Assembly: GCA_030141605.1 (NCBI GenBank) | Contig: JAQGDQ010000420.1 | Location: 114,501-178,500 of the forward strand | Direction of reading: 5' to 3' | DNA length: 64,000 nt | From: Tubiluchus corallicola | Lineage: Eukaryota > Priapulida > Priapulimorpha > Priapulimorphida > Tubiluchidae | Shown here: piece after piece, positions 11,729-26,349 of the stretch | Numbering within the stretch: position 1 is the stretch's first letter | How the letters are laid out: each line of letters starts with the position of its first letter | The notes under the pieces: generated by a model | Databases searched by the model: none | The model's input: only the letters and a program-made list of their open reading frames with translations | Told to the model about the DNA's origin: nothing | Made by a program: the position numbers and the translations under genes

Positions 11729-14700
11729 CTACCCGTTTAAAACAGTAGTGCAACCATTCATTTCTGATTGAACATGTCCATTGAACGGACTGTTGCAAGC
11801 ATTGTCTGAACTGGGTCTACCATTTGCAACTGCCTCCGACTTTTTCACGTCATCGCCGTCATCATCCAACGCCTTTTTCGTGTTTCGTGAGAAACAGTCA
11901 GTGACGAAATTTTTCGCTTGGAAACAGAGAACATCGATGAATTGATTTCGTTTCAAAATGGATGACGCTGTCAGAGCTCCTGCCATTAGTGCCCCACACA
12001 GTCCTCCGGTGAATATGTCTTGTCCTGTTTGAAAAATAAAAAACCAAAAAATACATCAAATATAAATAACAGTGCCGAATTATATAAGGGTAATTACCTG
12101 AACTTACTTTTCTCAGCCTCTAGCTTGAATGCCTAGTGGCTGCCCGAACTAGAAGCTGAAAAGAAAACCTGTTTATCATGAATAATAAGATGACTCTTAA
12201 CAAAATAGGAAAATAACAACATTCAAAAACTTGGACAAAAGATACTTACCACTGATATACAAATTGGGAATCATCGTTTGAGGATGTAGTATCGTATTGG
12301 CATGAGGACCAAACCGCTGAAGATGGTGGTCCAGTCCATACATTTCACCACGATTCCAGCCAACGTAATAAGCGTGTGATACTGGTGTGCCCAAAACTTT
12401 ATACTCCACCTGCATCGAACAACATAATAATATGAACCTATTTGTCTGTAACCTGAAGCGTGTTATGCAGATTGCTCATAACATTGAAACTTATCAAGAC
12501 ACTAAAAAACATGGCATTTAGACAAGTCACAAACAAAAACTTTTCCAGTAAGCACGAGAACACTAGTGTTGCTCCTCATGTCCGATTCGTATCCGAAAAT
12601 GGTGAAATTCACAAGATTTTGCAGGTATTCGTATCCGATATTATCCGGTAGTTATAAAAATTTGATATTCGCTATCCGGTTTTCGTAATGTGCAACTGCA
12701 AACAGTTTTTGAATAATTTGAAAAATAAGTATTTAAAATATTACCAAAAAAACTTTTGAGATTGTTTTAGCCTACGTTTGTGTTTTCAAGATGAAAATTT
12801 TACACACATCTTTTTTCATTTGTGTGTGTGTATGGTATATCTTCGGGCTAGGTCCTTTAAGGTGATAGATTAAATGAAAACTCTAAAGTTTGCAAACATT
12901 ACTAATTTTTCATTATCCGAACTGATCCGCATATTCGATCCAAACTTAGCTAACCTATCCGGTTATAATCCGAACCCGAAAGTAAGTTTGAGGAAATATT
13001 CGATGACATCCGGCAAAAAAGTGTATCCGGAGGAACACTACAGAATACTGACCATAAAATAACAAATTACTAATTTGCAATCATCATCATACTGGCATAT
13101 TTAATTCAAAACTGCTTTGCAAATCACTTACGTAAATTTAAACAAAGATCTCCAAGATGTTTGGAGACTTTGCCACTTCTGTCGTTTTACATCCGTTACG
13201 ACTGTCTGTTATACATCTACATACAAATATTAACTCACTACCCGGATAAAAGAAAACTTGTCACTCACGTGTTCCTCTAGATGGGGGTAGAGTTCGAACG
13301 TGCGACGCAACAACTGTCGTTCAAAACCCGCCTTTAACGCCTCGTATTCTTCACCGCGATTCTTAACTCTTTCGTTTTCCCATGGTTCAAACCACTCGTA
13401 TGGACAAAGCGTGATGACTATTGCTGCACTTTTGCCTGAAATGCATGTAAGCACCCAGATTTGTACAAGTATCTCTCTAAGAAGCATCAAGACATATAAA
13501 CATATTTAAGTTTATTTAGCCATCCACAAGTGCAGTTATGATGTTGCTTTTTGCAAACAAAAGTAAAAATAAAAAATGGGAAAAAAATGTTATCAATAGA
13601 ATTGTGATCCCTAGAACCCTAGAATGCTATTGGTGACACTGACTCTGTATATTTTTGCACATGTGGAAAATTGGCAATCATTTCTGAACTCCAAACTTAA
13701 ATATTTCTTCCGTAGTGGGTAAAAGTATGTTTGCTTCTATGAATGCACTTTGACCACTAAGCAGATTGTTCAGCTGTAATAAAGTCTACCATAAATACAA
13801 CCAAATAATAAAAAATTAAGAAATTTGTTTCTGATCCTCTCGGAGACGACGACACTTGTAGAAAACAATGAAAGAGAAAGGAGAATAGACGCACCTATTT
13901 CCACAGGTAGTACTATCCATGCAAAGGAAAATATTAATGTAAAAATGTGTTTGTTTGATTTTAATAATAATCTGAGCATTCACATTTAAAGAAATAAGAA
14001 AACCAATCATTCACAGATCTCTAAATACAAAACAGAATATTGAGGCACCAACCTACGGCTCTGCCCACTTTCTTTAAGCCAGATAAATGTCATTGGACTT
14101 TCTTAAATAAGACAAGAAAGGAAAACACACCTGGATATCTGCTCTGCCATGTAGGATCTTTCGCTGACGGAAAAGAAATGAACGTACAGGGCACAGGAGA
14201 TTCGGATGCTTCATGTACGCTTAACGCATAGTACTTCTGCATGGCGCCTGTTAAATCAAAGGATTCGTCGGGGAAGTACCACGTGTTCTGTGCCTGCAGG
14301 TGCAGCGATTCTGTCGTTCCGTTCAAACCAACAAACAGCTGTATGCAAGCAATACCCGGCCGAACTCCACTGTGAGGAATCATGCCATGAAACCCTACAA
14401 TGTACACAAATAAAAAATAAGATGATATACTAAAATAAAAAATAGCTATTTACATAGGTATTTCAGCTGCGTACAACTCTTTCAAAAAATTGTGACATTG
14501 TTTGCAACTTTTCAAACAGAAATGTTGAAAAGCATTTCTTGGGGAAAAGTTTGACTTGAGGTGCAGTGCTTCAAGAAATGCTTATATTTGTAATCTACAA
14601 TTTTGTACGGCCATATCACGTTGAAAACACGAGTTCTCGTCTGATCACCGAAGTTAAGCAACGTAGAGCCTGGTTAGTACTTAGATGGGTGACCGCCTAG

Positions 14701-17700
14701 GAATACCAGGTGCTGTAGGCTTGCGGGATGCCCACACTGTATCTCGACACTAGGCGGAGGAGCTGCACAAGCAGCCACCGGCTAGAGGGCGAAGCAGGTC
14801 AAGTGACCCAACGGCCATGTGTAGGACGCTTCCAAATCAGGAGTGGAGCCCCAAAGGCGGACCAGTGCAGCATGCTCATTGACTCCGGCAGCTCCTGCAG
14901 CCAACCTAGTGCCAAACCTATCGCTCCGCTTTCCTTTGGACTACACCAGGGAGGAAGAGAGGGGGTTCCTGTTGCCTGGGCAACTCAGCATCTCCATACA
15001 CCTTGCCCAGACGTGCGCCCTGTGCCACTCCAGTAGTTCAAGGTTTGGATTGCCCAGCCACAGTCGATGCTGCAGCTCCATCAATGTGATCAATAACTGA
15101 CTCTCTTGGCGCACACTCCATTGTCTTCCGAGACAGAAAGATGCCAACAACAACAATTTTGTACACAAACTGTTCTTAACTAGCCATGGAAATATTGCAA
15201 ATTGTCTGGAATTTGATTTGAACTAAATGGTGAAAAATATTTCAAAAGTAGTTTTTTTTAAGATTAATGAAGCAGAATAACATATTGTATTTATAACAAA
15301 ACATTTGTGACACAAACATTCACAATGTCATGGCAATGTTGTGTCACTAAGATAATAAGGTGGACGTAACTGCAGTTCAAAATAATTATAATATGTACAA
15401 TAACTAATACCAGACATACTCAAACCTAATATAACTAGACCGATTATATCCTTTACGTAACTGACCAACATTCTTTATTCTGTCTATAAGCTCCCTATAT
15501 ACTCTCTGCAATGTTCAGCCAAATTTAGCAACCAACCTCCATGAGTTAGTATAGGACATTTACGTGACTTAACTGCTTGACTCCGGAAGTTGTGAAGAAA
15601 TCCTCAATTATTGTTTTTTGTAAGTATACTGGTTGTTTGAAAAATTTTAAAAAATAACCTGGACATGCCAATGTTAATTAGCCTAACTCACAGATCTTAA
15701 GGTATGCAGCAGAAACATTTAAACTAACAAATTTGCTGCGAATTTATTAAACTTCTTCATTTGACAAAAAAACTACTTGACAAAATTTGCATCATTTTGT
15801 AGCACTTTCAGTTTAGATTAATTTTTTGGTAGATCATTCTACTAACAGTAGTTCCTTTTTACCTGACTTCTCTGCGATCTCTTCTGGCAACAAGCGGTTA
15901 AATGTGTTCGTCACTCCAGCAGTAGATACGATTATAGGTGCATGTATATCTATGTCACTGTCACCCTTTCTTACACGAACACCTAATAAATACAATAATA
16001 AGTATCATTGTCATAAATAACACAAGTCTAAAATATCATAATCTCACAATTACGCATGATCATTTTTTTTTTGTTTTGATTTGCAATTCAGTATTAGTTC
16101 CTACATGCTCTAACAATGTTCAAACTTCTCAGAAAAAGTTGACAATAACAAAGAAAGCTTCCATTTTAACCTTCTTATTAGCCGAATGCAGAGATACCAA
16201 CACTGTGTACTAGTATTTCAACTGACAGACACATTGCACCAGACATATTCTTTCCCCAAAATAGAGTTAAACCTAATGTTTAAATTCCTTGCCAATGCTT
16301 CCCCTGGCAAAAATTCCTCCCCTTAGGATTGCTCTCCTGGGAGTCAAGTGTCTCTTAGCTTTTGAATCACTGATCTAAGAAAACTCACTGAATAGCAGGC
16401 AGACAATACATTTTTGAATGAAGAAATACAAAAACAGATCCTGCTTTTGAAATAAACAAAGGCCTTCCTCTCACCCTCAGCTTCGCCTTTTGCATTGACC
16501 AGTATTTGCGTCACAGGTGCTCGCACCAAAACTCGCCCTCCAGCTTCTTCAATAGTTGGTATAAGATGGAAAGCAACCTCGCTGGCTCCACCTCGTGGGT
16601 AAAAAGCACCGAACATCAAGAAATGATTCAGAATCAAACACTGCATGCCAAAGCTACTTTCACTTGGCAATGCACCTACAAGTGAGAAATATTACATCGT
16701 GAAAGTGAATTGAGCTTACTACTATAGATCACAATGTCTGCTAGCAGAAAAATGACACAACAATTACTGAACTGCATGCCATTCATTCTTACACTGGCGC
16801 CCATGCTCACACAGACACTTTCTACGACAAAAACACATGAATAAACAAAGCATGCTTACAACAATTACCCTAACTGCTGATTTTTTCAAGAAGGAAGCAT
16901 TAAAAATTGTGTATCAACCAGAATTCGACCCCAGCACCTCCCTGCTTACACGACAGGTTGAACTAACCATTTAAGTTAATGGCCTAGCATAGCAAAGGTG
17001 GTCTGAATTCTTATCCTAGTAACACACATTAATCAGAACCACATATCCGCTACTAGTAACATGTTACTATATTTTGAATACATGCACGCACGAGCACACA
17101 CAGTGTCATTTGTTGGAAATTTACAATTTAAACAAGAGGCACATTTAAGACGTGAATAAAAAGGCTTGAACATCAACATTAAGAAATGCCTTTAACTCAC
17201 TTATAAGAGACAAATTACAAATTCTTTCTGAATTAAAAAAACTCTTGACATTTGTGATCACAACGCACATGTGTAGCGTGGACAAATTGTGATCACAACG
17301 CACATGTGTAGCATGGACAAATTGTGATCACAACGCACATGTGTAGCATGCACAACTTGTGATCACAACGCACATGTGTAGCATGCACAAATGACAATCA
17401 TTAAAATGAACGTGAATTGTGAAATGCATGCAGCATGTGGTATAAAATTATGTATTGAGCTTCCAGAGTCTGTGGAGGTAAAAGTGTTACAAAACGTACA
17501 TAACCTGGTAAACGTAATGATTAGTCCAGATCGCCATAACTTTAAAATATTGAAACACGTTGCCTATAACAGTAGCTAAGCTTGTTAAATAGCTAACTAA
17601 ACAACAAGTTATTTGGTGCCTGCAAAAGTAACTTAGTGAAAGCAATTTAACTTGTTAGCGTAAACTGTAATTCATAATTAGTACTTAAATCTGAAAATAA

Positions 17701-20700
17701 TATTCAAACACAATTATAGCGAAAACAGGTTAGCTAAAATGTTATCAATTAACAATCATAACAAACCAAGCACATCTACATAAAATATACAATAAATCTA
17801 ATTTGTTATCTAGACCTAGAAATCTACATTGGTGATTTTTGTTAACAAACTAAAAAGTTAACAAAAATTAAAATGCATGTTAATGAGTTATCAAGGCACA
17901 ATATTTATTGCAAGCATTCCAAAAACGTCTCTACTCATTATAAACAAATTTAAAAAAACAATGCAGAAGTATGCCTGCTGTACTGAATTCTATACTTTAC
18001 ACCAAGTGGCACGTTAGTATGTACAGCAAGAAGTACAATTATCATATGTACAATCCACTGCCAATCAAACACCTGAATTCCAAACAAAAATATGGCAAAA
18101 TCACATCCTCTTCTTTGACGGAGGATGTACTCACATTCTAAAATGACAGAGACACCTCTGCTGGTTCAGTCTCTCAGAAGATTGTCCCTGATAGGACAGA
18201 TTCCAGTCATTGCACAACTGGCCACATTAAACAGGCTCTGTTACTCAGAACTAGACATGAGTCTGCATGTTATATTTACTTATTTGTGAGAGGTTAATAA
18301 GCAGGAATAATGAAGCATCTTGTGTTCCACAACACTACTGGCCCCTGGTGACATGGTTAGTTCGTAATAAGCGTCACGTTTATAATTTAAGGTAATTTAT
18401 TAACAAATAAAAACTTATGGTAAGTTGCAACAGTACACCAAGGACGTCGTGCAGTTCGAGTTAATTTCTAGTTTGCCTGCCCAACATGCACCGTGCTGAA
18501 CTAGCGAACATGCTTATTAGTAAATAGCATGTGTCATCTCACCGTAATCACCAAAATTGTAGCACATGATGGCCTGCAGGCATGGGTCATTGGTCAACTG
18601 CTTGACCGTGTCCAGAAGATTCATGTCATTGTATGCGTAAAAGCTAGAGTTGTGAAGAATGAGTTTTAACATACAGAATAGCCAGATGCACACACGCATA
18701 GAAACAACAATTGCAAAAACTTAAATATTTACTAATGAAAAGCTTGGTAATATTGCATGAACAAAGTTAAACATTTGAAGTTTGAATTTCTTTAATAAAT
18801 TAACAAAAATTAAAAATTTAACAGAAAAATACTGTAGAAAGTTAGCATATAGTGAGTTATTAACTTCACAAAAATAAAAGAAAATCTTAACAACTACGAA
18901 TAATAAGATGGTCAGTTTTCCGCAAGATAAACAAAAACACTGCTCATTTAGAAGGCAAGTACAAACAGGACAAAATTCAAGTTTCCAGTGTTAAAAAGTT
19001 TAAAATATGGAACTAACACTTAGTTAATTATTGTACACCAACAAAACTTGTGTATCTACAATAGTATTTTTAATATGTAATTTAACATTGACAACAAATT
19101 ATGTCTAGAACTACACACCACAAACAGGCAGACTTTACCAATTTTCAAAGAATTTTTCAAATTAAATTTATTAGGCAAAAATAGCGATAAATACCACATT
19201 TTCAGATTTGACAACCGCAATAATGGAAATATAAATAAATTACTTACAGATTGTCACCTGTTTTGTTGTTATTTGTCATAATGAAGCCACCGAAAAGGAT
19301 GGCTTTGTTTACTGGGAGTTTCGACATCCCAAGAAGTTGAAGATGAGAATCACTGAGGATAAGCAGAGGTCACATTCTTTGGATGAACTAGGATAAACCC
19401 CTCTATCTATCTGAAGGATTTTTTACTCTAGCACAACAAAAAGCTATACATTTATCATAACCACACTAAGAATTAACTTGTGTAGTTAGATAAAACTTGA
19501 TGACAACATACCTAGTAAGCCATCTAAGAATGCCGGTTTTTAGTAGAAACTTGGCAGCTGTCAATGGCAGAAACTTTGGCAAAGCTAATCCGTAGCCTTG
19601 TATAGCAATCCTCTGAAAAAATACAGCATAATCTTAAGCAGCCTTTAATATTCATTTATTTTGTTATCATTTTCACTTATATGCCTTCATCTTCTCACTG
19701 AGAGGTCAGACGGACAGTCAGAACACTTTATCCTGTACCATCTCCTTCCTTTCTCATCGAACCTCAAGCTATCCTACACACACCCTTTCCACGATGTCTT
19801 TCCCTTCCCTTCCCACCTCCCCCAGCGAATTCCCTTCCTCTGCCCTCGCTACGTGACGAAACCACTGCAACCCTCTCAGCCTCAACTTGTCATGAATCTG
19901 CACCACAGCACGTCTCCATGCCACTTCTCCGTCAATCCTGCCACACCATTACAAACTGCCGACTATCACTAACCACCGTCTATCAGAATCCGTAACAGAA
20001 TACAAAATACGGCGAAGCATCTCTAAACCCCTATCAAACTGTATCCCACTAATTCAGGACATGTTTAAGGGTACCTGTCTATATAATTACATGGCCAGAA
20101 TTTTGTTATATTTCGCCAAAATCTAAGCTGATTCTCGCCGTGACATTTTACGAGAATCCAGAGAATCGAGGTCAAAATTATATAGTTCAAGTACGATGAA
20201 TTATAATTACTGAAACAGCAAAGATTGAATTTCAATTAAAGTTGGATTATTATAAGAATTAATCACTATTAGTGCTAGCATCTTTTTTACAACGAGACCT
20301 AACTTTCTTGATTCAGTCTCCAAGCCAATTAGGTATTTTGTTAATTATTCTCTTTGTCATTGAACCAAAATCGTCATTTCCTTCATCAAAAAATGTATCG
20401 CAAGTATGTGAAACAAGAATTGCTCTATATTTACGCAAAATTTTAGTGGTAATTTGACAAATCGACCGCTATCAAACTTCATACACTCTGGACACACATT
20501 TGTGGTCTTGCTGGCTTCGCAACGAGCACAGATACCCTATGATTTCTCTATGCAACACTGAATGAAAAACAGCGCACCAAAGACACTTGGGAAGTAACAT
20601 TGTAAATTCATAAGAACAATATATCAGCATGTGTGCTAGCACAAGGCAAAAGGTGTAAGAGGCCGATTAGTGAGAATATTATCTTTATTTTTTTAACACT

Positions 20701-23700
20701 TAGGTAAAGTCTGTGTGAATCCCAATAACAGGCATTGGTGCGAATGTTTAGGCGAATGGATTCTAGGATTCGCTTCGAAATTCTGGTCGTGAACTGTGGT
20801 ACATTAACTGTCTTTAAAAAGCTTATACAGAATGTTGCAAGCATTAGTATTAAAAAGACAACAGCAACATAAATGTTTTAGCAAATATGTTCACCTCCCA
20901 CTTTTGCTATATATTATGGTTATTATAAAAGCGACTGATTCAAATATGAGAGAGGACTATGTCGCAATAACTGCTTTCCAATTTTCCATTGTGCAGTTAT
21001 ACTTACACCTAGGTAGCGACAAAATCTTTCGATGGCATCTTTTTCAGCAGGAAATCTTTCAAGCAGCTGCTTCTTGAATTCGCACTTTGGTGAGCAAATT
21101 GGAATACGTTGCCGTCCAAGTACCACCTACAAGACGGTAAGAAAAACAACAAAATATGTAAACACTAAAACAATATCTAAACTGCGACAAAAACAACTTG
21201 TTTATGTTTTTAATTGCTAAATGAATTATTATAATGACGCCTTAGTAAGCTGTTGTTATTGGTGATTTATTGAATAAATCTTACGAATCAATTTTATCAT
21301 TTCTGCTTGTGCTAATTAATTAACAATATAATGCCAAACAATAGTTTTTGTTATACTGCATAACTTTACTTTTTCTATTCACAACTAAGGAAAGTATTTA
21401 TGAAAACATATCATCGTAGCTACAATACGAAATCTCATTACATAATTTTCATTTTATATTTTGTTCACCTATATTTCTTCTCTTTTATTTCAGTTTTGTT
21501 ATTATCTGAATTTTGCAGTACAACTAGCTGGTATTCATCATTTTATCATTTTTTTCATTTCATTAATTAGAGAAGAAACAACTTGATGATCAATTAATCA
21601 ATACTGTATCGTTTTTCACACACTTGATGATGACACTTTCTTACATTAAACAAGAAAATCACCCACCGGTTGCGTATTAGGCTCAGCATTGCTTAACTTG
21701 TACTGCTAAGCCTAAGCACACACAGCAATCACTCCACCATTAATCCTACACCCACATAGTTCAAATTTCAGATAGTTTCATGATAACACAGCTTTCAATA
21801 GCAATGCAAAAAAACCTCACTCTGCACAAACTGGTAGCTTTAACAGTCAATATTAAAATAAAAAGAAAATTAAAATAAAAAGAAAAACAAAAATAGATAA
21901 AAAATGAAGGAATAAATAGATTGGTAAATGAATGAATAAATAAGATTTCAGTTTGAATATCTGGAAATCAATAATATACAAGCAAAGTACAACTAGTAAC
22001 TAGGTTTATAAATAGTTTTTCAGCAATTAGTAAAATTTATTTTCTCTTACCATAAACATGAAAATCTGCACAAACAATACACAGCTATATAACATGCAAA
22101 TTCAATGACAGTATAGTTTCAAAGTTTTCATCAAATACCGTAACAAAATGCAACCACGCCTGCATTAATACATAGTTCATAAAAGATAAACTACAAAAGT
22201 TACCGAATCGAAATCTTTGCTCAGTTTTGTCCACACCAACTGTCCATTGGTCAACTGATTAAGCATTTCAAAGTTTTGAGTTCCCGGTGCCATTTCTCCT
22301 ACATAATGTATGCCTAAATAGCAAACGAAAAGGTAAATGTACACAAAAACAACTAGATTTAATTAAAACCACAGTAGTTACGAACATAACCAGTATTGGA
22401 CTGAAACAGAGTTTTAAAAATGACAAAATATTGTTATTGCTTTCTATGACAGCAAAGTTCAATCAATTTCAACACTTGAATTATCCATATATGGCAAATA
22501 GAGGTAACTACATCAAAATATAACTACTAACATATTTGTTTGTTTGTTTGTAGAGAGTAGAATAATTTCATACCAATCAAGATATGTAATCTGTAAGGAA
22601 TTGTTAAATTATCTATATAATGTTATATCATATACCTCTTGTCTATCTAACTACTGAATGGTACTGACTGTTAAATTTCTTTGTTTTAGATGCCTTGACA
22701 ATGAACAGTTTGTTCAAAACTAGTCGGCAATAAATTCCATTTTGATGCAATTTCAACACTTCTAATAATGTGGTGGGGTGCAGTATAGATACACTCAACG
22801 ATTATGATTTTAGAAAAACTAAATGACAAATCGTTAATTTGGAGATTCACTAAGAAAATGATCATAAAGTTATTGTTCCAAAATATTGTACAAACCATTT
22901 TATAAATTATAGGCACGATTTTACACATGGTTTTGTATTTAACAGTCTTGTAGATAGTTTCATGACAACTGCAAAGAATCGGGGAAACTTTCACAGAACC
23001 AAAGGGGAATTAAAACCAATAGTTCCGTCCTACTAATCGTTCAAAGCAAGTTTTTTTCATCCCATAACATCGCTCTAAAGAGTAAAACTTCACGCACCAA
23101 CATCAAACTCATAGCCATTTTCGATGAATGTGTGACAACAACCACCAGCTTGGTCATGCTGTTCCAAGACTAGAACTCGCTTTCCATGCTTCGCTAAGAA
23201 TGCAGCGGTGGTTAATCCTCCGACACCGCTGCCAATCACTATAGCATCTAAATTGCTTGGCAACTTCTTGGTAGCAAAACCTGAAACAAAACGACAAAAA
23301 TACTGAAATAACGAAATCTCATAATACTGAAATCCGCTTTTTAGAGAAAGTAAATGTTTTATAACAACTCTCAAGTTACCTTGTTGGGAGCAGAGTAGGA
23401 CACTAGCCAAAGTAAGACAATTGGCATACAGGGCGAGCCCAAGTAGGACGCGTCGTACATGGGCTAGCCCAAGTAGGACACATCGTACATGAGCTAGCCA
23501 AAGTAGGGCGCGTCGTACATGGGTTGCCCAAGTAGGACACTACAGACAAGTCACAAATCGAGTCGTTAACCCTACTGGCAGCATCAATTGCCAATGTTTA
23601 TTTAATAATAATGATTGAAAACGTTGAAAATTATTCAATACATGTTGAATAATTTATTATACATCTGATAAAACAAAAGAATTTTATTCTGAGCTAGTAG

Positions 23701-24261
23701 AATGGCCAATAGGCAATACTAAATTTGGCTTCGATATTAATCTTTATGAAGTAAAATAAGCTTTTTAGGCAATTCCAACATTTGCTTAAGGTATATCATT
23801 TTTTATTGTCTCGCTGCACAGACAGATGATACGTTTCACTACTTCTTGGACAAATAGTAAACGGGCCAGCGAGCTACAGTGCCCGAGTTTTTTTTTATTA
23901 TGTCATAATTCTCGATTCTCGGCGGAAATCGCCAGAGCTCTACTTAGGCTGCCCATGTAAAACACTGTTTTTCCGCAAATTTAGGACAAGCGCTTTAACG
24001 GAAGTGTTCTGCTTCGCCTAGCGGCGTACTCCGCGTCATACAACCTAATTTACCTTGTTTAAGCACCTTATCCCGCAGACGTTGATCAGCGACAAATTCA
24101 GCTGGATTTTTAATATTAGTTAAAGAATATATTCCTGTTGTTGCTCTGTAGTAAATCCAAAATAATACACCAATAACCAACGTCAATAATATTAAGAAAA
24201 ACAAAGGTATGCTATCAAATATCGATGCAAAAAAACTCAAAAGTTTTAGTGCAGCAGCCAT
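11729..24261 (-). CDS. RETSAT: RETSAT-like FAD oxidoreductase, paralogue A, 12 exons
   Basis: Exons: 24261-24054, 23280-23098, 22313-22204, 21126-21007, 19612-19512, 18643-18543, 16675-16475, 15982-15863, 14394-14131, 13435-13269, 12409-12250, 12024-11729. Phases join to about 676 aa with stop TAG at 11729-11731. Family enzymes (all-trans-retinol 13,14-reductase, related to carotenoid isomerases) are ER membrane flavoproteins. Seen here: an N-terminal hydrophobic segment (about residues 18-38), the Rossmann motif GSGVGG at 86-91 followed by [32 protein letters not shown] near the expected place, and GQDIFTGG near the C terminus. The tail is unusual: an acidic DDDGDD run, then Ser/Asn-rich sequence. 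An in-frame ATG lies 66 bases upstream of the chosen start at 24327, so the N terminus is open. Substrate is inferred only from family. Confidence 0.9.
12564..13040. mobile_element. hAT-like MITE
   Basis: Left end TAGTGTTGCTCC and right end GGAGGAACACTA form an imperfect inverted repeat. Flanking 8-mers GAGAACAC and CAGAATAC match at 6 of 8. The interior is full of TCCG/ATCCGG-type motifs (CCGATTCGTATCC, ATTATCCGGT, TATCCGGTTATAATCCG). It lies in the intron between exons 10 and 11 of paralogue A. Confidence 0.65.
14605..15152 (+). mobile_element. 5S-rRNA-derived SINE with CAA tail
   Basis: Positions 14605-14721 read as a 5S rRNA: GTACGGCCATA at the start, the internal promoter region GATGGGTGACCGCCTAGGAA and the ending GGTGCTGTAGGCT. 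About 430 bp of unrelated GC-rich body follow, ending in ATGCCAACAACAACAA. A 12-bp duplication ACAATTTTGTAC flanks it (14597-14608 and 15153-15164). The 5S head, unrelated body, short-repeat tail and target duplication are the structure of SINE3-type elements mobilised by a LINE. It lies in the RETSAT-A intron between exons 8 and 9, on the opposite strand to the gene. Confidence 0.88.
17248..17390. repeat. 35-bp tandem repeat, 4 copies
   Basis: Four near-identical units containing TTGTGATCACAACGCACATG then TGTAGCATG. TTGTGATCACAA is a perfect 12-bp palindrome repeated in each unit. It lies in the intron of RETSAT-like gene A between exons 6 and 7. Confidence 0.9.
19248..19352 (-). other. Candidate in-frame cassette exon of RETSAT-like gene A
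   Basis: A 105-bp stretch with acceptor (tatcctcag), donor (gtaagt), no stop, and phases that join both neighbours: it begins with one base completing a Ser codon and ends with two bases completed by the C that starts exon 18643-18543. Inclusion would insert 35 residues (beginning [12 protein letters not shown]). Skipping it gives a gapless alignment with paralogue B, so the family-like isoform lacks it. It may be an alternative exon or a chance frame. Confidence 0.4.
23401..23540. repeat. 30-bp tandem repeat, about 4.6 copies
   Basis: Units of 30 bp at 23401 (degenerate), 23431, 23461, 23491 and 23521 (partial), with core GCCCAAGTAGGAC and CGTCGTACATG. It lies in intron 1 of RETSAT-like gene A. 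The minus-strand open frame across it is repeat-derived. Confidence 0.85.

Positions 24262-26349
<2,088 letters not shown>

Noticed and set aside
13230-14407. Separate short genes at the RETSAT-like gene A exons
   Set aside because: Each frame is one exon plus read-through into introns; splice sites and phase join them into a single gene.
14605-14721. Functional 5S rRNA gene
   Set aside because: The sequence has several differences from a canonical 5S in the 5' half, is single, lacks a T-run terminator directly after it, and continues into a body and CAA tail flanked by a target duplication; a SINE head explains it better.
23403-23594. Minus-strand frame with CTTRPTWA repeats
   Set aside because: It is the 30-bp tandem repeat in intron 1 of RETSAT-like gene A.
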